Shown in pieces: positions 26,450-35,382 of a stretch of DNA of 64,000 nt. The DNA comes from an uncultured Planktomarina sp. GTDB lineage: Bacteria; Pseudomonadota; Alphaproteobacteria; Rhodobacterales; Rhodobacteraceae. The notes beneath the pieces were generated by a model. The model was not told where the DNA came from and made no database searches. It saw only the letters and a program-made list of their open reading frames with translations. The translations under genes were made by a program, and so were the position numbers. The stretch covers positions 1 through 64,000 of the forward strand of contig CALSQF010000003.1 in NCBI GenBank assembly GCA_943788425.1, in the 5' to 3' direction. Numbering within the stretch: position 1 is the first letter of the stretch; each line of letters begins with the position of its first letter.

Positions 26450-27472
26450 TCAAACTGATGTGTGCATTGCTGCCATCGACAAAAGCCTTGGCTGACCTTG
26501 GTTTTTTTTTTGAACATCTAATTTTGAATTCCATCCTCGCCATTTAGATCGGATAAGAGCCTGAGCTGTCGCCCCGATCAGAGTGGTACCTGGACCTAGA
26601 ATTATGAACACATCTGGCATTAACTCCCGTGCGGCAGTACGAATAGCAGCTGTAAAGTCGAATAATTCGTAAACCTGATGTCCGAGTGTATAAGTATACA
26701 ATGCGTTGGTATCTGTCGACTTGGGTTGCCAAATTGCTCCCCGACCGTCTACCAGGGGTATGCTCGGTTGATCAAAAAGATGTTCAGGCAATGCCGAAAA
26801 TCCGAGCTCTGAAACAGGTTTTTGCAGGTGGGTGTGAAAGCCTGCATGGTTCGGCAGGCGCATCGGGTATCTCTCTTGAAGGACGGGAGCCGAATTTTCA
26901 AAGGCAACCAACCCAGCTTCGTTTCCTGCAAGCACCAACATGCCGCCTAGATCGATGGATAAGCCCAGCACATGATCCGGGCGGGCGTTGATAGCAAAGA
27001 CTTCGCGCATCAAGTTTTCACGTTGATTTGGGATTTCCTTCCAGTCCGCGTCAACGAAGGGGTAGATAAGTTGCCCACCGATCATCTGTTCCTGCATCAG
27101 CGTTCCCATTGTGTTGACCACTTGCATCCCACCCATCGGATCAAGCGCGCCTGCGCAGGCCAGTGCAATATACCAACCCATGGAATTCCCTGTTACGCCA
27201 ATAATATCAAAACGGTCGCGATCAATAGCCCCAAAATCCGCATGTGCACAGGCATAGATCAGAGCCGATGCATTGTCGCCGCGCGTGTGTGTAGGGCCAG
27301 AAAATCGTGCAGCGGTATCAAGTTCGCTAACTGTTTTCTGACCAAGCTTTATGCGAAAGGCATCAAACTGGCCAAGATTAGGTGCATTTGGATGATGTCG
27401 CGCCAGATAGCCAAGTTCGGTTTTGTTATAAGTGCCGCGCCCGGGCGCGATAACAACTGCGGTTTGTTTCAT
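26450..27472 (-). CDS. FabD-like acyltransferase (malonyl-CoA:ACP transacylase family)
   Basis: A 340-residue acyltransferase-fold protein. The nucleophile elbow is GNSMGWYIALACAGAL (serine near residue 92) and the second catalytic residue is a His in NHAGFHTHLQKPV (near 215). LGPGTTLIGATAQAL near the end is family-typical. The ATG at 27472 overlaps the E1 gene stop by four bases and is chosen over an in-frame codon at 27484. Housekeeping FabD lies with fab genes; this one is instead coupled to a TPP-dependent E1 alpha-beta fusion. It may therefore move an acyl group made by that oxidative decarboxylase, which is inference. Confidence 0.8.
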   Translation of the reverse strand: MKQTAVVIAPGRGTYNKTELGYLARHHPNAPNLGQFDAFRIKLGQKTVSELDTAARFSGPTHTRGDNASALIYACAHADFGAIDRDRFDIIGVTGNSMGWYIALACAGALDPMGGMQVVNTMGTLMQEQMIGGQLIYPFVDADWKEIPNQRENLMREVFAINARPDHVLGLSIDLGGMLVLAGNEAGLVAFENSAPVLQERYPMRLPNHAGFHTHLQKPVSELGFSALPEHLFDQPSIPLVDGRGAIWQPKSTDTNALYTYTLGHQVYELFDFTAAIRTAARELMPDVFIILGPGTTLIGATAQALIRSKWRGWNSKLDVQKKNQGQPRLLSMAAMHTSV

Positions 27473-29652
27473 AACGCGTTCCAAAGTTTTGTGGCAGCTG
27501 CAACTATGCTGTCACGGCTGGGCAGTGTGGTGGCATAAGCCGGACCAGTGGCGATAAAGCTGTCCTCTGCGGCGAGGCGTGCAGCAGGCAAATCGCTGCG
27601 TTCAGTGAGCATGGAAAGCAAGGCTTCGGATTGACCACCCGTACCGCGACATTCATCTACGATGAGTATTTTTTGTGCACCGTTGATTGCCGACAAGATA
27701 CCGTCGGTTGGGAGTGGAGCAATCCAGCGGATGTCGATAATCCGAGTTTCAATACCCTGTTGTTCCAAAATTTTGGTGGCCTGGTGCGATAGGTAGTGGC
27801 CATTTCCATAGGTGATGATGGCCAAGGGACCGTTACCCGTAACACCAACCTCGCCCAGGGCAATGGATTGATCCGGGGTGGGGTAGGTATGCATCCAGCC
27901 GCTGTCTTTTTCATCATGTAGATCGCGCACGGGATAGAGCGCGATAGGTTCCACAAAAACAACAACGCGCTGTTCTTCGCGGGCCAATCGCACACATTCG
28001 CGCAGCATTTTGGCTGCATCTGCACCGTGGGACGGGCAGCCAACGATCACACCGGGTATGTCGCGCAAAACGGCGAGCGAGTTGTCATTGTGGAAATGCC
28101 CACCGAAGCCTTTTTGATACCCAAGTCCCGCAATTCGCAGCACCATTGGATTGGTGAACTGGCCGTTGGAAAAGAACGACAGGGTTGCAGCCTCGCCGCG
28201 GATTTGATCCTCGGCGTTGTGCAGATAAGCAAGAAACTGAATTTCAGGCATCGGGATAAAACCGTTGTGGCCCAGACCGATGGCTAGCCCAAGGATAGAT
28301 TGCTCATCCAGTAACGTATCGATAATTCGGTCCTGCCCGAAACGATCACAAAGTTTTTGCGTAACGCCATAAACGCCACCTTTGCGGCCAACGTCTTCGC
28401 CCATCATTACAATTTCTGGATATTCAAGCATAAGATCGGTTAGCGCCCAGTTGATTAGCCGCGACATTGGTTGTTTTTTACACATCTGTTTGATATCGCT
28501 GTCGAATGCAATTTCGCGTGCTCGCGCAGATGGGCCGTTCGTGGGTTTGCAATCCCGCTTGGGTGGCACAATGGAAGCCATCACCTCTGCAGCGGTAGAC
28601 AGGCGTCGTTGTTGGATCACCTCTTCCGCGACGCGGGTGCATTGCTCCTCGGTCTCGGTATAGATCGAAAGTGCTTCGTCGGTTGTAAGAACTCTGCCTT
28701 CTGTCAGTAATCGCGCGGAATGCAGCAAAGGGTCGTTCTGTTCCCATTCTTCAAAAATGTTTTTCGATAGATAGGTTTGTTGCAAATCTGAGCCTGCGTG
28801 GCCATATAAGCGCACAAGGGACAAGTGTAGGAATGCTGGTTTCTTGCGTTTGCGCACATATTCTGCCGCCTTTTGTGTGGCATAAAAGGTGTCAAATAGA
28901 TCAAGACCATTTCCTTTGAAATACTTTAGGCCCGGTTTGTTGGCAAAATTTGCCCCAATCCAGCCCAGCGGAGTGCGGGTGGAAATCCCGATTCCGTTGT
29001 CTTCGCATACAAACAATAGCGGCAATGGGACGGATTGGTAGGACGTCCAGCAGGCGGTGTTGATTGCCCCTTGGGCAGTGGAATGGTTCGCAGATGCATC
29101 ACCAAAGGAACACATCACAATACTGTCGTCTTCCAGCACTTTGTGTTCGGGTGGATGCCGTTTGGCCAGTGCTACGGAATACGCTGCACCGACGGCTTTT
29201 GGTAGATGGCTGGCGATGGTGGAGGTTTGGGGTGGAATGTTCATTGTTTTAGAGCCAAGCACCTTGTGCCGTCCGCCAGACATGGGGTCAAATTTCGCGG
29301 TGGAAAAGCTGAGCAACATATCCCAAGTGGGTGTCGTACCTGGAACCATCGCAGAACGACGTGTCTGAAACGCCCCGTCTCGGTAATGCAAAAACGCCAT
29401 ATCGTTTGGCCGTAGGGCGGAGGCAACTGCTGCCATGCCCTCGTGACCAGAGGAACCGATGGTGTAGAACCCTTGGCCATCGGTCTGCATCTTGCGTGAC
29501 CGCCGATCAAGGTTACGGCTCAGGCACTGCGCACGAAAAATAGCGACCGCCTCAGTCTCTGACAAAGGGCCAGATGGCGGATTGCCACTGGGAAATTCAC
29601 CTGCGGTAACACGGGCGACAAAAGCATCGTGAACGATATCTGCGCGATCCAT
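27469..29652 (-). CDS. 2-oxoacid dehydrogenase E1, alpha-beta fusion
   Basis: A 727-residue fusion of the alpha (about 1-350) and beta (about 385-727) subunits of a branched-chain-type E1. The TPP-binding loop appears as FGDASANHSTAQGAIN (GDx...N) in the alpha half. The beta half has MGEDVGRKGGVYGVTQ, DEQSILGLAIGLGHNG, and DECRGTGGQSEAL near the end. It would decarboxylate a 2-oxoacid and pass the acyl group to a lipoyl E2, but no E2 or E3 gene is beside it. It is coupled to the FabD-like gene. The truncated acyl-CoA dehydrogenase just upstream suggests a former larger operon. Confidence 0.87.
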   Translation of the reverse strand: MDRADIVHDAFVARVTAGEFPSGNPPSGPLSETEAVAIFRAQCLSRNLDRRSRKMQTDGQGFYTIGSSGHEGMAAVASALRPNDMAFLHYRDGAFQTRRSAMVPGTTPTWDMLLSFSTAKFDPMSGGRHKVLGSKTMNIPPQTSTIASHLPKAVGAAYSVALAKRHPPEHKVLEDDSIVMCSFGDASANHSTAQGAINTACWTSYQSVPLPLLFVCEDNGIGISTRTPLGWIGANFANKPGLKYFKGNGLDLFDTFYATQKAAEYVRKRKKPAFLHLSLVRLYGHAGSDLQQTYLSKNIFEEWEQNDPLLHSARLLTEGRVLTTDEALSIYTETEEQCTRVAEEVIQQRRLSTAAEVMASIVPPKRDCKPTNGPSARAREIAFDSDIKQMCKKQPMSRLINWALTDLMLEYPEIVMMGEDVGRKGGVYGVTQKLCDRFGQDRIIDTLLDEQSILGLAIGLGHNGFIPMPEIQFLAYLHNAEDQIRGEAATLSFFSNGQFTNPMVLRIAGLGYQKGFGGHFHNDNSLAVLRDIPGVIVGCPSHGADAAKMLRECVRLAREEQRVVVFVEPIALYPVRDLHDEKDSGWMHTYPTPDQSIALGEVGVTGNGPLAIITYGNGHYLSHQATKILEQQGIETRIIDIRWIAPLPTDGILSAINGAQKILIVDECRGTGGQSEALLSMLTERSDLPAARLAAEDSFIATGPAYATTLPSRDSIVAAATKLWNAL

Positions 29653-29671
29653 ACTTTTTTCCTTTGAATGC

Positions 29672-29758
29672 TTAAAAGAAAGCCTGCAGGCCCGTTTGGG
29701 CGCGGCCCAAGATTAGGGCATGCACGTCATGGGTGCCTTCGTAAGTGTTAACGGTAAT
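29672..29758 (-). pseudogene. 3' end of a (glutaryl-)acyl-CoA dehydrogenase gene
   Basis: The minus strand reads [21 protein letters not shown] followed by LQAFF and a stop. This is the characteristic C-terminus of glutaryl-CoA dehydrogenase-like proteins. Homology ends at about 29758; 50 bases of unrelated DNA then lead to the IS6 remnant at 29809. The rest of the gene is missing, so this is a truncation, most simply an IS6-associated deletion. It lies upstream of and co-directional with the E1 fusion gene, separated by 19 bases. Confidence 0.8.
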
Positions 29759-29808
29759 CAGTTGTTAATGCAAAAAAGGACCCGATAACTCTAAATAGGT
29801 GGCTAAAG

Positions 29809-30358
29809 GGTACTGTCAGAAGAAAATTGGTTGATGCGGGCAGGACAGGCACCTATCGCCATCGGATGACAAAACAGTCCCTGAGATCATTCGGATTTCT
29901 GTAATGCTGTATGTTTGGTTTCCAATTTCGCTTCGTAATGTAGAACACCTTCTTAGACGCATTGAAATTCATCTAAAAATCTATGAAGCAGCACGGAAAT
30001 CCAAACGTTATCGTAACTGATAAGCCGTGATCTTACCGCGCAGCGATGACGATAATAGGAAATGCTGACCGCCAAGAAACAGGCCGCTGGGTCAACAACA
30101 GAGCTGAAAACTCTCATCTGCCGTTCCGACGACGAGAAAGGGCGATGCTTAAGTTTAGGCGTGGGCCGACCTTACAGAAATTCGCTTACGTCCAAGCGGC
30201 ACTCTAGAACCACCTCAACCAGGAACGCCACCTTTACTCACGCCTCAATTTCAAGCTTAACCGCGCCGCTGCTCTAGCTGAGTGGCGTCAATTATTGAGT
30301 GCATAGATTTAGGCTACACCAGCAATTCGATACGAGTTCTCATTCGTCTGACAGCACC
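29809..30358 (+). mobile_element. IS6-family remnant with both ends, internally deleted (copy F)
   Basis: A 550-base derivative beginning GGTACTGTCAGAAGAAA and ending CATTCGTCTGACAGCACC. The transposase is broken by deletions and stops, yet retains pieces such as NADRQETGRWVNNRAENSHLPFR (shifted frames from 30062) and the C-terminal AALAEWRQLLSA. It is more diverged from the intact copy than A or H, so it is an older insertion. Both terminal repeats survive, so it could be mobilised in trans. Confidence 0.82.
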
Positions 30359-30497
30359 TAACAAATTCCTAGGCCCACCGCTCCTCTACGTCTAGTATAC
30401 GATAGAAACTGAAACTGGCCTGAAGTAGCGTAATCGCCGCGGTAAGATTAATCTGACCTGATGTGGATAATTTTTGCATTACTCCGAGCCTATTTGA

Positions 30498-31694
30498 ATG
30501 GATTTTAAAATGGCAAATGAAAATCTTGATCGCTTAAGCCCATTTGATTTGATGTGTAAATTGATCAGCTTTCCAACAGTAAGCTGTGAGACCAACCTGC
30601 CGCTCGTAGATTGGGTTGAGAGCTACCTGCATTCGCATGGGATATCTGCACACCGTTGGACTGATCCAGATCAACCTCATAAAGCTGCCCTATTTGCCCA
30701 TGTTGGACCAGAAATTGCCGGGGCAATAGTTTTGTCAGGGCATACTGATGTTGTACCAATCGATGGCCAGAATTGGGAAACGAATCCTTGGGAGGTCGTT
30801 GAAAAAGATGGGCGGTACTATGGCCGTGGCACCTGCGATATGAAGGGCTTTGATGCCCTAGCAATTTGGGCATTGGTCGAGGCGCACTTTATCGGCGTGT
30901 CTAGGCCACTACAATTGGCGCTAAGTTTTGACGAAGAAGTTGGTTGCACTGGTGCGCCGCCAATGATCGCAGCTATGCAAGGCGTAGTTCCAAAAGGTTC
31001 TGCCGTAATCGTTGGGGAGCCATCCATGATGAAAGCAGTAACAGGCCACAAAGGTGGCTCTGGCTTTACAACTGAAGTAGTAGGTTATGAGGTTCATTCC
31101 TCAATTCATTATCAAGGTGTTAGTGCTATTCATGAGGGTGCAAGACTTATCCAATGGGCAACAGAGCAGAATGAAATTAACCGCTCAAAAGAGCCGGAAC
31201 CTTTAGCAATGATGTTCGATCCGCCCTACACAACATGGCATGTTGGCACGATTTCTGGTGGAACGGCGGATAATATCACCGCCAAAGATTGCCAGTTCAA
31301 CATGGGCTATCGAGCAGTTCCAAGTGACGATACCCAAAATTTGGATCACATGTATGCTGAAAAAGTGCGGGAGGTAAAAACAGCGATGCAAGCTATACGA
31401 CCGGAAGCAGATATCATTCTGACCTCCCGTTACGCAGTCACGCCTCTGAAGCCAGAAAGTAGCGGCGAAGCCGAATTGCTTGTCCGCTCGATTACTGGTG
31501 ATAATGGCGATCACTTCGTAAGCTATGGAACTGAGGCGGGGCAATTTCAAGATGCAGGATATTCTGCAGTAGTGTGCGGGCCCGGTGATATTTCTCAAGC
31601 GCACCAACCAAATGAGTTTATAGAGGTTGCCCAGTTAGAGGCCGGTCACAAATTCATGCGTGACTTGTTGTCTGTCTTGAGATTTTCGCGTTAA
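30498..31694 (+). CDS. argE: Acetylornithine deacetylase (ArgE/M20 family)
   Basis: M20-family di-zinc amidohydrolase of 398 residues. Metal and catalytic motifs are present: SGHTDVVP (His, Asp catalytic), GRGTCDMKGF (bridging Asp), FDEEVGCTGA (catalytic Glu-Glu) and, near the end, SQAHQPNEF (His). Length and the CDMKGFDALAIWAL segment fit the ArgE subfamily that hydrolyses N-acetylornithine in arginine synthesis. N-acyl amino acid hydrolases of the same family cannot be excluded. The gene is isolated, with IS6 copy F ending 140 bases upstream. An ATG at 30510 is an alternative start. Confidence 0.85.
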   Translation: MDFKMANENLDRLSPFDLMCKLISFPTVSCETNLPLVDWVESYLHSHGISAHRWTDPDQPHKAALFAHVGPEIAGAIVLSGHTDVVPIDGQNWETNPWEVVEKDGRYYGRGTCDMKGFDALAIWALVEAHFIGVSRPLQLALSFDEEVGCTGAPPMIAAMQGVVPKGSAVIVGEPSMMKAVTGHKGGSGFTTEVVGYEVHSSIHYQGVSAIHEGARLIQWATEQNEINRSKEPEPLAMMFDPPYTTWHVGTISGGTADNITAKDCQFNMGYRAVPSDDTQNLDHMYAEKVREVKTAMQAIRPEADIILTSRYAVTPLKPESSGEAELLVRSITGDNGDHFVSYGTEAGQFQDAGYSAVVCGPGDISQAHQPNEFIEVAQLEAGHKFMRDLLSVLRFSR

Positions 31695-31735
31695 ATTGGC
31701 GGGCGCTTTGATGCACCATTCACTCCTGAACAGTA

Positions 31736-32203
31736 ATGATCATTTTTGTAGCGTACCGTTATTCCTCTTCACCCGAGCCTGCAAGTGTAGCGAGGCTTGT
31801 TGCGGTAGCCGTTTTGGGGGCCATTTTGGCTAGTCGGCGCGAGGAGCAGCAAGCTGATATTCGCTTGAGGGTTATGCGGCTCATTTCGCAACACCCTGAG
31901 ATGTCCACACGACAGGTGGCGGATGAAGTTGGGATCTCAATTGGGTCGGCTTATTGTGCGCTCTCCGCCCTTGTTGAAAAAGGCTTTGTGAAGCTAGGCA
32001 ATTTCAAGAAAAAGTCCCGTAAAGGTCAATATGCCTATCTCCTGACGCCAAAATGCATTCGAGAAAAGTCCCTCCTTACGCACAGCTTTATAGAACGCAA
32101 GCGCGAGGAATTCGAAGTGCTTAAAGCGGAAATCAAAGCGCTTGAAGAAGAAGCCGGTCTTGCCGCTGAGGCGACGCTAGCGTCAAGGAGCGGCAAGCAG
32201 TGA
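31736..32203 (+). CDS. MarR-type EPS-associated transcriptional regulator
   Basis: The core (about residues 34-130) is the winged-helix family named for exopolysaccharide-associated MarR regulators: RLMRLISQHPEMSTRQVADEVGISIGSAYCALSAL-like HTH, then KGFVKLGNFKKKSRKGQYAYLLTPKCIREKSLLTHSFIERK, then a coiled C-terminal tail. Homologues begin near residue 31, so a TTG at 31826 after a GGGG tract may be the true start; the first 30 residues look unprotein-like. It overlaps the phosphomannomutase start by four bases (GTGA). The pairing supports control of surface-polysaccharide precursor supply. Confidence 0.82.
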   Translation: MIIFVAYRYSSSPEPASVARLVAVAVLGAILASRREEQQADIRLRVMRLISQHPEMSTRQVADEVGISIGSAYCALSALVEKGFVKLGNFKKKSRKGQYAYLLTPKCIREKSLLTHSFIERKREEFEVLKAEIKALEEEAGLAAEATLASRSGKQ

Positions 32204-33579
32204 CCGAGCTGACCTGTTTCAAGGCCTATGACGTTCGCGGTGAAATTGGTGTCAATATAGACGAAGGCGTCGCCTACCGAATTGGACGGGCAGTTGCGCA
32301 GCATTTCGTCGCTAAATCGATTGTGATCGGATTTGATGCGCGTAAAACAAGCCCAGCCTTTGCGGCCGCGGCGTCTCAGGGCGCGCGCCATGCGGGTGCC
32401 GATGTCATCAACATTGGCATGGCGGGTACGGAGGAAATGTATTGGGCCGTGACCGAATTTGGTGCCTGCGCCGGGATTGAGGTGACCGCGTCGCATAATC
32501 CGATCAATTACAACGGGATGAAAATCGTAAAATCGGGGTCGCGCCCATTGGATGATGTGAGTGATTTTCAAGTTATAAAGACACTGGCGAGCTCTCAGGA
32601 CTGGGATGATGTTTCCAAGCTAGCCAGTGAATTTGACAGGTCAAATGATGCGCGCAGGGCCTATGTGGATCGTGTGCTCACCTTTGTGGATGTCAAAGCC
32701 TTGCGGCCTTTGAAAGTGGTTGTGAATTCTGGCAATGGCGCGGCGGGGCCAACCTTTGATGCGCTTTCAGAGCGGTTGTTGACGCTTGGTGCACCGCTAG
32801 ACTTTATCCGCGTGCATCACACACCCGATGGGACATTCCCGAATGGTATCCCCAACCCCTTTCTGCCGGAAAATCATCTTGCCACTGCTGATGTTGTCAA
32901 AGCTGAAGGCGCGGACTTCGGCGTCGCATTTGACGGTGACTTCGATCGCTGCTTCTTCTTCGATGAAACTGGTCAATTTGTGCCAGGTGAATATGTCGTG
33001 GGCCTATTGGCGTCCATCTTCATGGAAAAAGAATTGGGCGCCAAGATCGTCCATGACCCTAGAGTGATTTGGAATACGCAAGACATTGTGGCGCAACAAG
33101 GCGGCATCGCTGTGCAATCCAAAACGGGCCATGCATTCATTAAGCAGGTAATGCGCTCGCATGCGGCTGTCTACGGCGGCGAAATGTCAGCGCACCATTA
33201 TTTCCGTGACTTTGCCTATTGCGATAGTGGGATGATCCCGTGGGTTTTGATTGCCGAGCTTGTATCGCGGTCTGGGAGCTCACTGGGCGATTGGGTGAAA
33301 GATAGGTTTGCGGTTTTCCCGAGCTCAGGTGAGATGAATTTTAAAGTTGCTGACGCAAAAAAGGCGATTGCAAGCGTATTTTCAGCCTACCGCGCGGATG
33401 CTCTGTCACTCGATGAAACGGATGGTGTCAGCCTCGCCTTCGCCCACTGGCGCTTCAACCTGCGCCGCTCGAATACCGAACCGCTCGTGCGTTTGAATGT
33501 TGAGGGCAAGGGTAAAGCGGATGCACTTGATGCACATGTGAGTAAAATTGTGGATTTGCTTGGTGGAACGCAGGCTTAA
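32200..33579 (+). CDS. Phosphomannomutase/phosphoglucomutase
   Basis: Alpha-D-phosphohexomutase of 459 residues, normal length. The four functional loops are present: phosphoserine in VTASHNPINYNG, metal site DGDFDRCFFFDE, sugar-binding GEMSAHHYFRDFAYCDSG, and phosphate-binding RRSNTEPLVRLNVEG. GEMSAHHYFRD is typical of the bacterial PMM/PGM (AlgC/ManB) group that supplies mannose-1-P or glucose-1-P for polysaccharides. It starts with GTG and is translationally coupled to the EPS-type regulator before it. No glycosyltransferases follow; the downstream DNA is IS-scarred. Confidence 0.93.
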   Translation: MTELTCFKAYDVRGEIGVNIDEGVAYRIGRAVAQHFVAKSIVIGFDARKTSPAFAAAASQGARHAGADVINIGMAGTEEMYWAVTEFGACAGIEVTASHNPINYNGMKIVKSGSRPLDDVSDFQVIKTLASSQDWDDVSKLASEFDRSNDARRAYVDRVLTFVDVKALRPLKVVVNSGNGAAGPTFDALSERLLTLGAPLDFIRVHHTPDGTFPNGIPNPFLPENHLATADVVKAEGADFGVAFDGDFDRCFFFDETGQFVPGEYVVGLLASIFMEKELGAKIVHDPRVIWNTQDIVAQQGGIAVQSKTGHAFIKQVMRSHAAVYGGEMSAHHYFRDFAYCDSGMIPWVLIAELVSRSGSSLGDWVKDRFAVFPSSGEMNFKVADAKKAIASVFSAYRADALSLDETDGVSLAFAHWRFNLRRSNTEPLVRLNVEGKGKADALDAHVSKIVDLLGGTQA

Positions 33580-33986
33580 GGCTGCCGATAGTGGCGAGGT
33601 TTGGGTAGGTCAGGTCAGAGTTTTCGGACATCGAAAAAAAGATCGGCACTAAGGACTCAGGGCATAAAGCTTTACAACTCTGGAAGGAGAGGAAAGGCCT
33701 TCTCCCATTACTAGAAAAGTTATCCAATATAATGACGATATAAATCATATGGTTATGCCTTGCATGGAGCAAATTTTAACTAACGAATAAGTGAAATGAC
33801 GAAATGCCAGCCGCCAAGGCGCTATCTGTACTGATCTCTCAGCTACCTCAATCCACCTCTACATAATGGATTTGGTAACAATGTGGGATACGGTGAATGC
33901 AAGCGAGTAGTTAGAAAAAATTACAACAGCGTAAATAGGATTAAGTACCCTTGGCTCACCTAACCCCAGCACCATCCATCGCTGAA
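33580..33986. other. Non-coding or decayed spacer
   Basis: About 400 bases after the mutase gene with no frame that resembles a known protein and no clear repeat. AT-rich from about 33700. Confidence 0.4.
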
Positions 33987-34037
33987 GCAGAGTTACCCGT
34001 GCAAACGATCTGATACGTATCATTACCCTTCACGCCA
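33987..34037 (+). repeat. Direct repeat flanking the AT-rich orphan gene (left copy)
   Basis: CAGAGTTACCCGTG followed by AAACGATCTGATACGT and TTACCCTTC parts recurs almost exactly at 35201-35246. The two copies bracket the gene at 34262-35152 in the same orientation. This copy runs directly into an IS6 right-end fragment. Confidence 0.6.
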
Positions 34038-34165
34038 CCTTTATTCATGCCTCAATTTCGAGCTGAATAGAGCCAATTTTCTAGCTGAGTAGCGTCAATT
34101 GTTGAGCGCATAGATTCAGGCTGTACCAGCAATCTAATGCGAGTTCTCATTTGTCTGACAGCACC
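34038..34165 (+). mobile_element. IS6-family right-end fragment (copy G)
   Basis: The sequence from TTCATGCCTCAATTTCGAGC through AGCTGAGTAGCGTCAATTG to TTGTCTGACAGCACC reproduces the transposase C-terminus and the right terminal repeat of the family, with several substitutions. The left boundary is approximate because similarity fades into the preceding direct repeat. Confidence 0.7.
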
Positions 34166-34261
34166 TTTAAAGGGGCATTCACTTTAACTTGTGTGGCCTG
34201 CGTAAAAGTATATACTATCGCTTGCGTAACTAGAAAATCGCCTATTTAACCTTTGTATATC

Positions 34262-35152
34262 ATGAATTTAGACAATGATCACTATAACAGAGACATAGTC
34301 GTCGTTAATAACGACGAGGTTCCTTCTGAATTTGCCCTCAATGAGGTAAGTCAGGGGGCAACAGAGAGCCTTCACACAAATGATTATAAGTTACGGCACA
34401 GAAATTTTTCACAAACTTTACTTCTGAATGTTAGTAATTTCCGCTTCCTGAACAGCAGAAAGTTTGAAGATGGCGATAGCACGGATGTCCGAGAGATGAT
34501 AACCGCAAATGCTCATTTGGACGCTTCGGTTGCAAATGGCATCTCCTTCTTTGGTACTGATAGTCTTCTAAACAAATTTAACATTATTTTTGAACCGCAG
34601 GATGGCTTAAGTAACAATATTTCTGTACAAACTAAACTGAAAACAAAACTTAAAGAGAAAAGCTTCAGGGTTGCACAAAATGAGCGCTTAGAACTTCATA
34701 TTACTTTGGCGCAAAAGGAATATGAAGCATTCCGTCAGGACGCAGAAATAAATCAGCAAAAGTTAATTCTTCAATTAGAAATTACGTTACAAGAAAATTG
34801 TGGAATTTACCAAAATAGAGAAAATTCCAACGTTAAAAGTGATAAGAATATTATAAAGATACTGCCTGAGAAAATACTATCGCGCTCTGAAATTGGAAAT
34901 GTAGCCATTAATCCAATAGACGAGGTAATTTTTAGCGATTTTTCGTTTAATTGGTTGCCAATGGAAACTGTACGAAAAACAGATCTGCACGAGGTAAGTT
35001 GGCCACAGCGAAAGCAACTAACTGGTAACTTGAGAAACTCTTATGGAAACATCTCTGCGGGGGCAACTTGGGCCGAAAGCTTAGTGTGGATATTCATATT
35101 ACTGGGTTGTTTTGCAGTCATACTTTCGCTGATTATCTATATTTTTCATTAA
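34262..35152 (+). CDS. AT-rich orphan protein with C-terminal membrane anchor
   Basis: A 296-residue protein (ATG at 34262; a TTG at 34253 is also in frame). The body is polar and rich in Asn, Glu, Lys and Leu, with a helical, probably coiled region at about 125-180 (ERLELHITLAQKEYEAFRQDAE). One strong hydrophobic segment lies at the end (about 272-296, LVWIFILLGCFAVILSLIIY), giving a tail-anchored layout. No family is recognised. GC content is visibly lower than in all neighbouring genes, and the gene sits between near-identical direct repeats, so horizontal arrival is likely. Confidence 0.65.
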   Translation: MNLDNDHYNRDIVVVNNDEVPSEFALNEVSQGATESLHTNDYKLRHRNFSQTLLLNVSNFRFLNSRKFEDGDSTDVREMITANAHLDASVANGISFFGTDSLLNKFNIIFEPQDGLSNNISVQTKLKTKLKEKSFRVAQNERLELHITLAQKEYEAFRQDAEINQQKLILQLEITLQENCGIYQNRENSNVKSDKNIIKILPEKILSRSEIGNVAINPIDEVIFSDFSFNWLPMETVRKTDLHEVSWPQRKQLTGNLRNSYGNISAGATWAESLVWIFILLGCFAVILSLIIYIFH

Positions 35153-35200
35153 TATTAACACGTGTTATGAAGTGTTAATTATTTTTACGTGTAATAAAAT

Positions 35201-35246
35201 CAGAGTTACCCGTGTAAACGATCTGATACGTTTTGTTACCCTTCCG
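35201..35246 (+). repeat. Direct repeat flanking the AT-rich orphan gene (right copy)
   Basis: Starts CAGAGTTACCCGTG and then TAAACGATCTGATACG, matching the copy at 33987 with a few differences near the end. It lies 48 bases after the orphan gene stop. No IS6 sequence follows it, unlike the left copy. Confidence 0.6.
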
Positions 35247-35382
35247 CGACAGTCATGGCATCTGGCTCTCTGACGTGCCTCATGGGCTGTGGCGTCGCCT
35301 CAAACGACAGCGATCAGGTTTGCTACCTTTCAGTGCATCTTTCCACCTCGACATAGGTAGCGATCTCTAATAGCCATATCTA

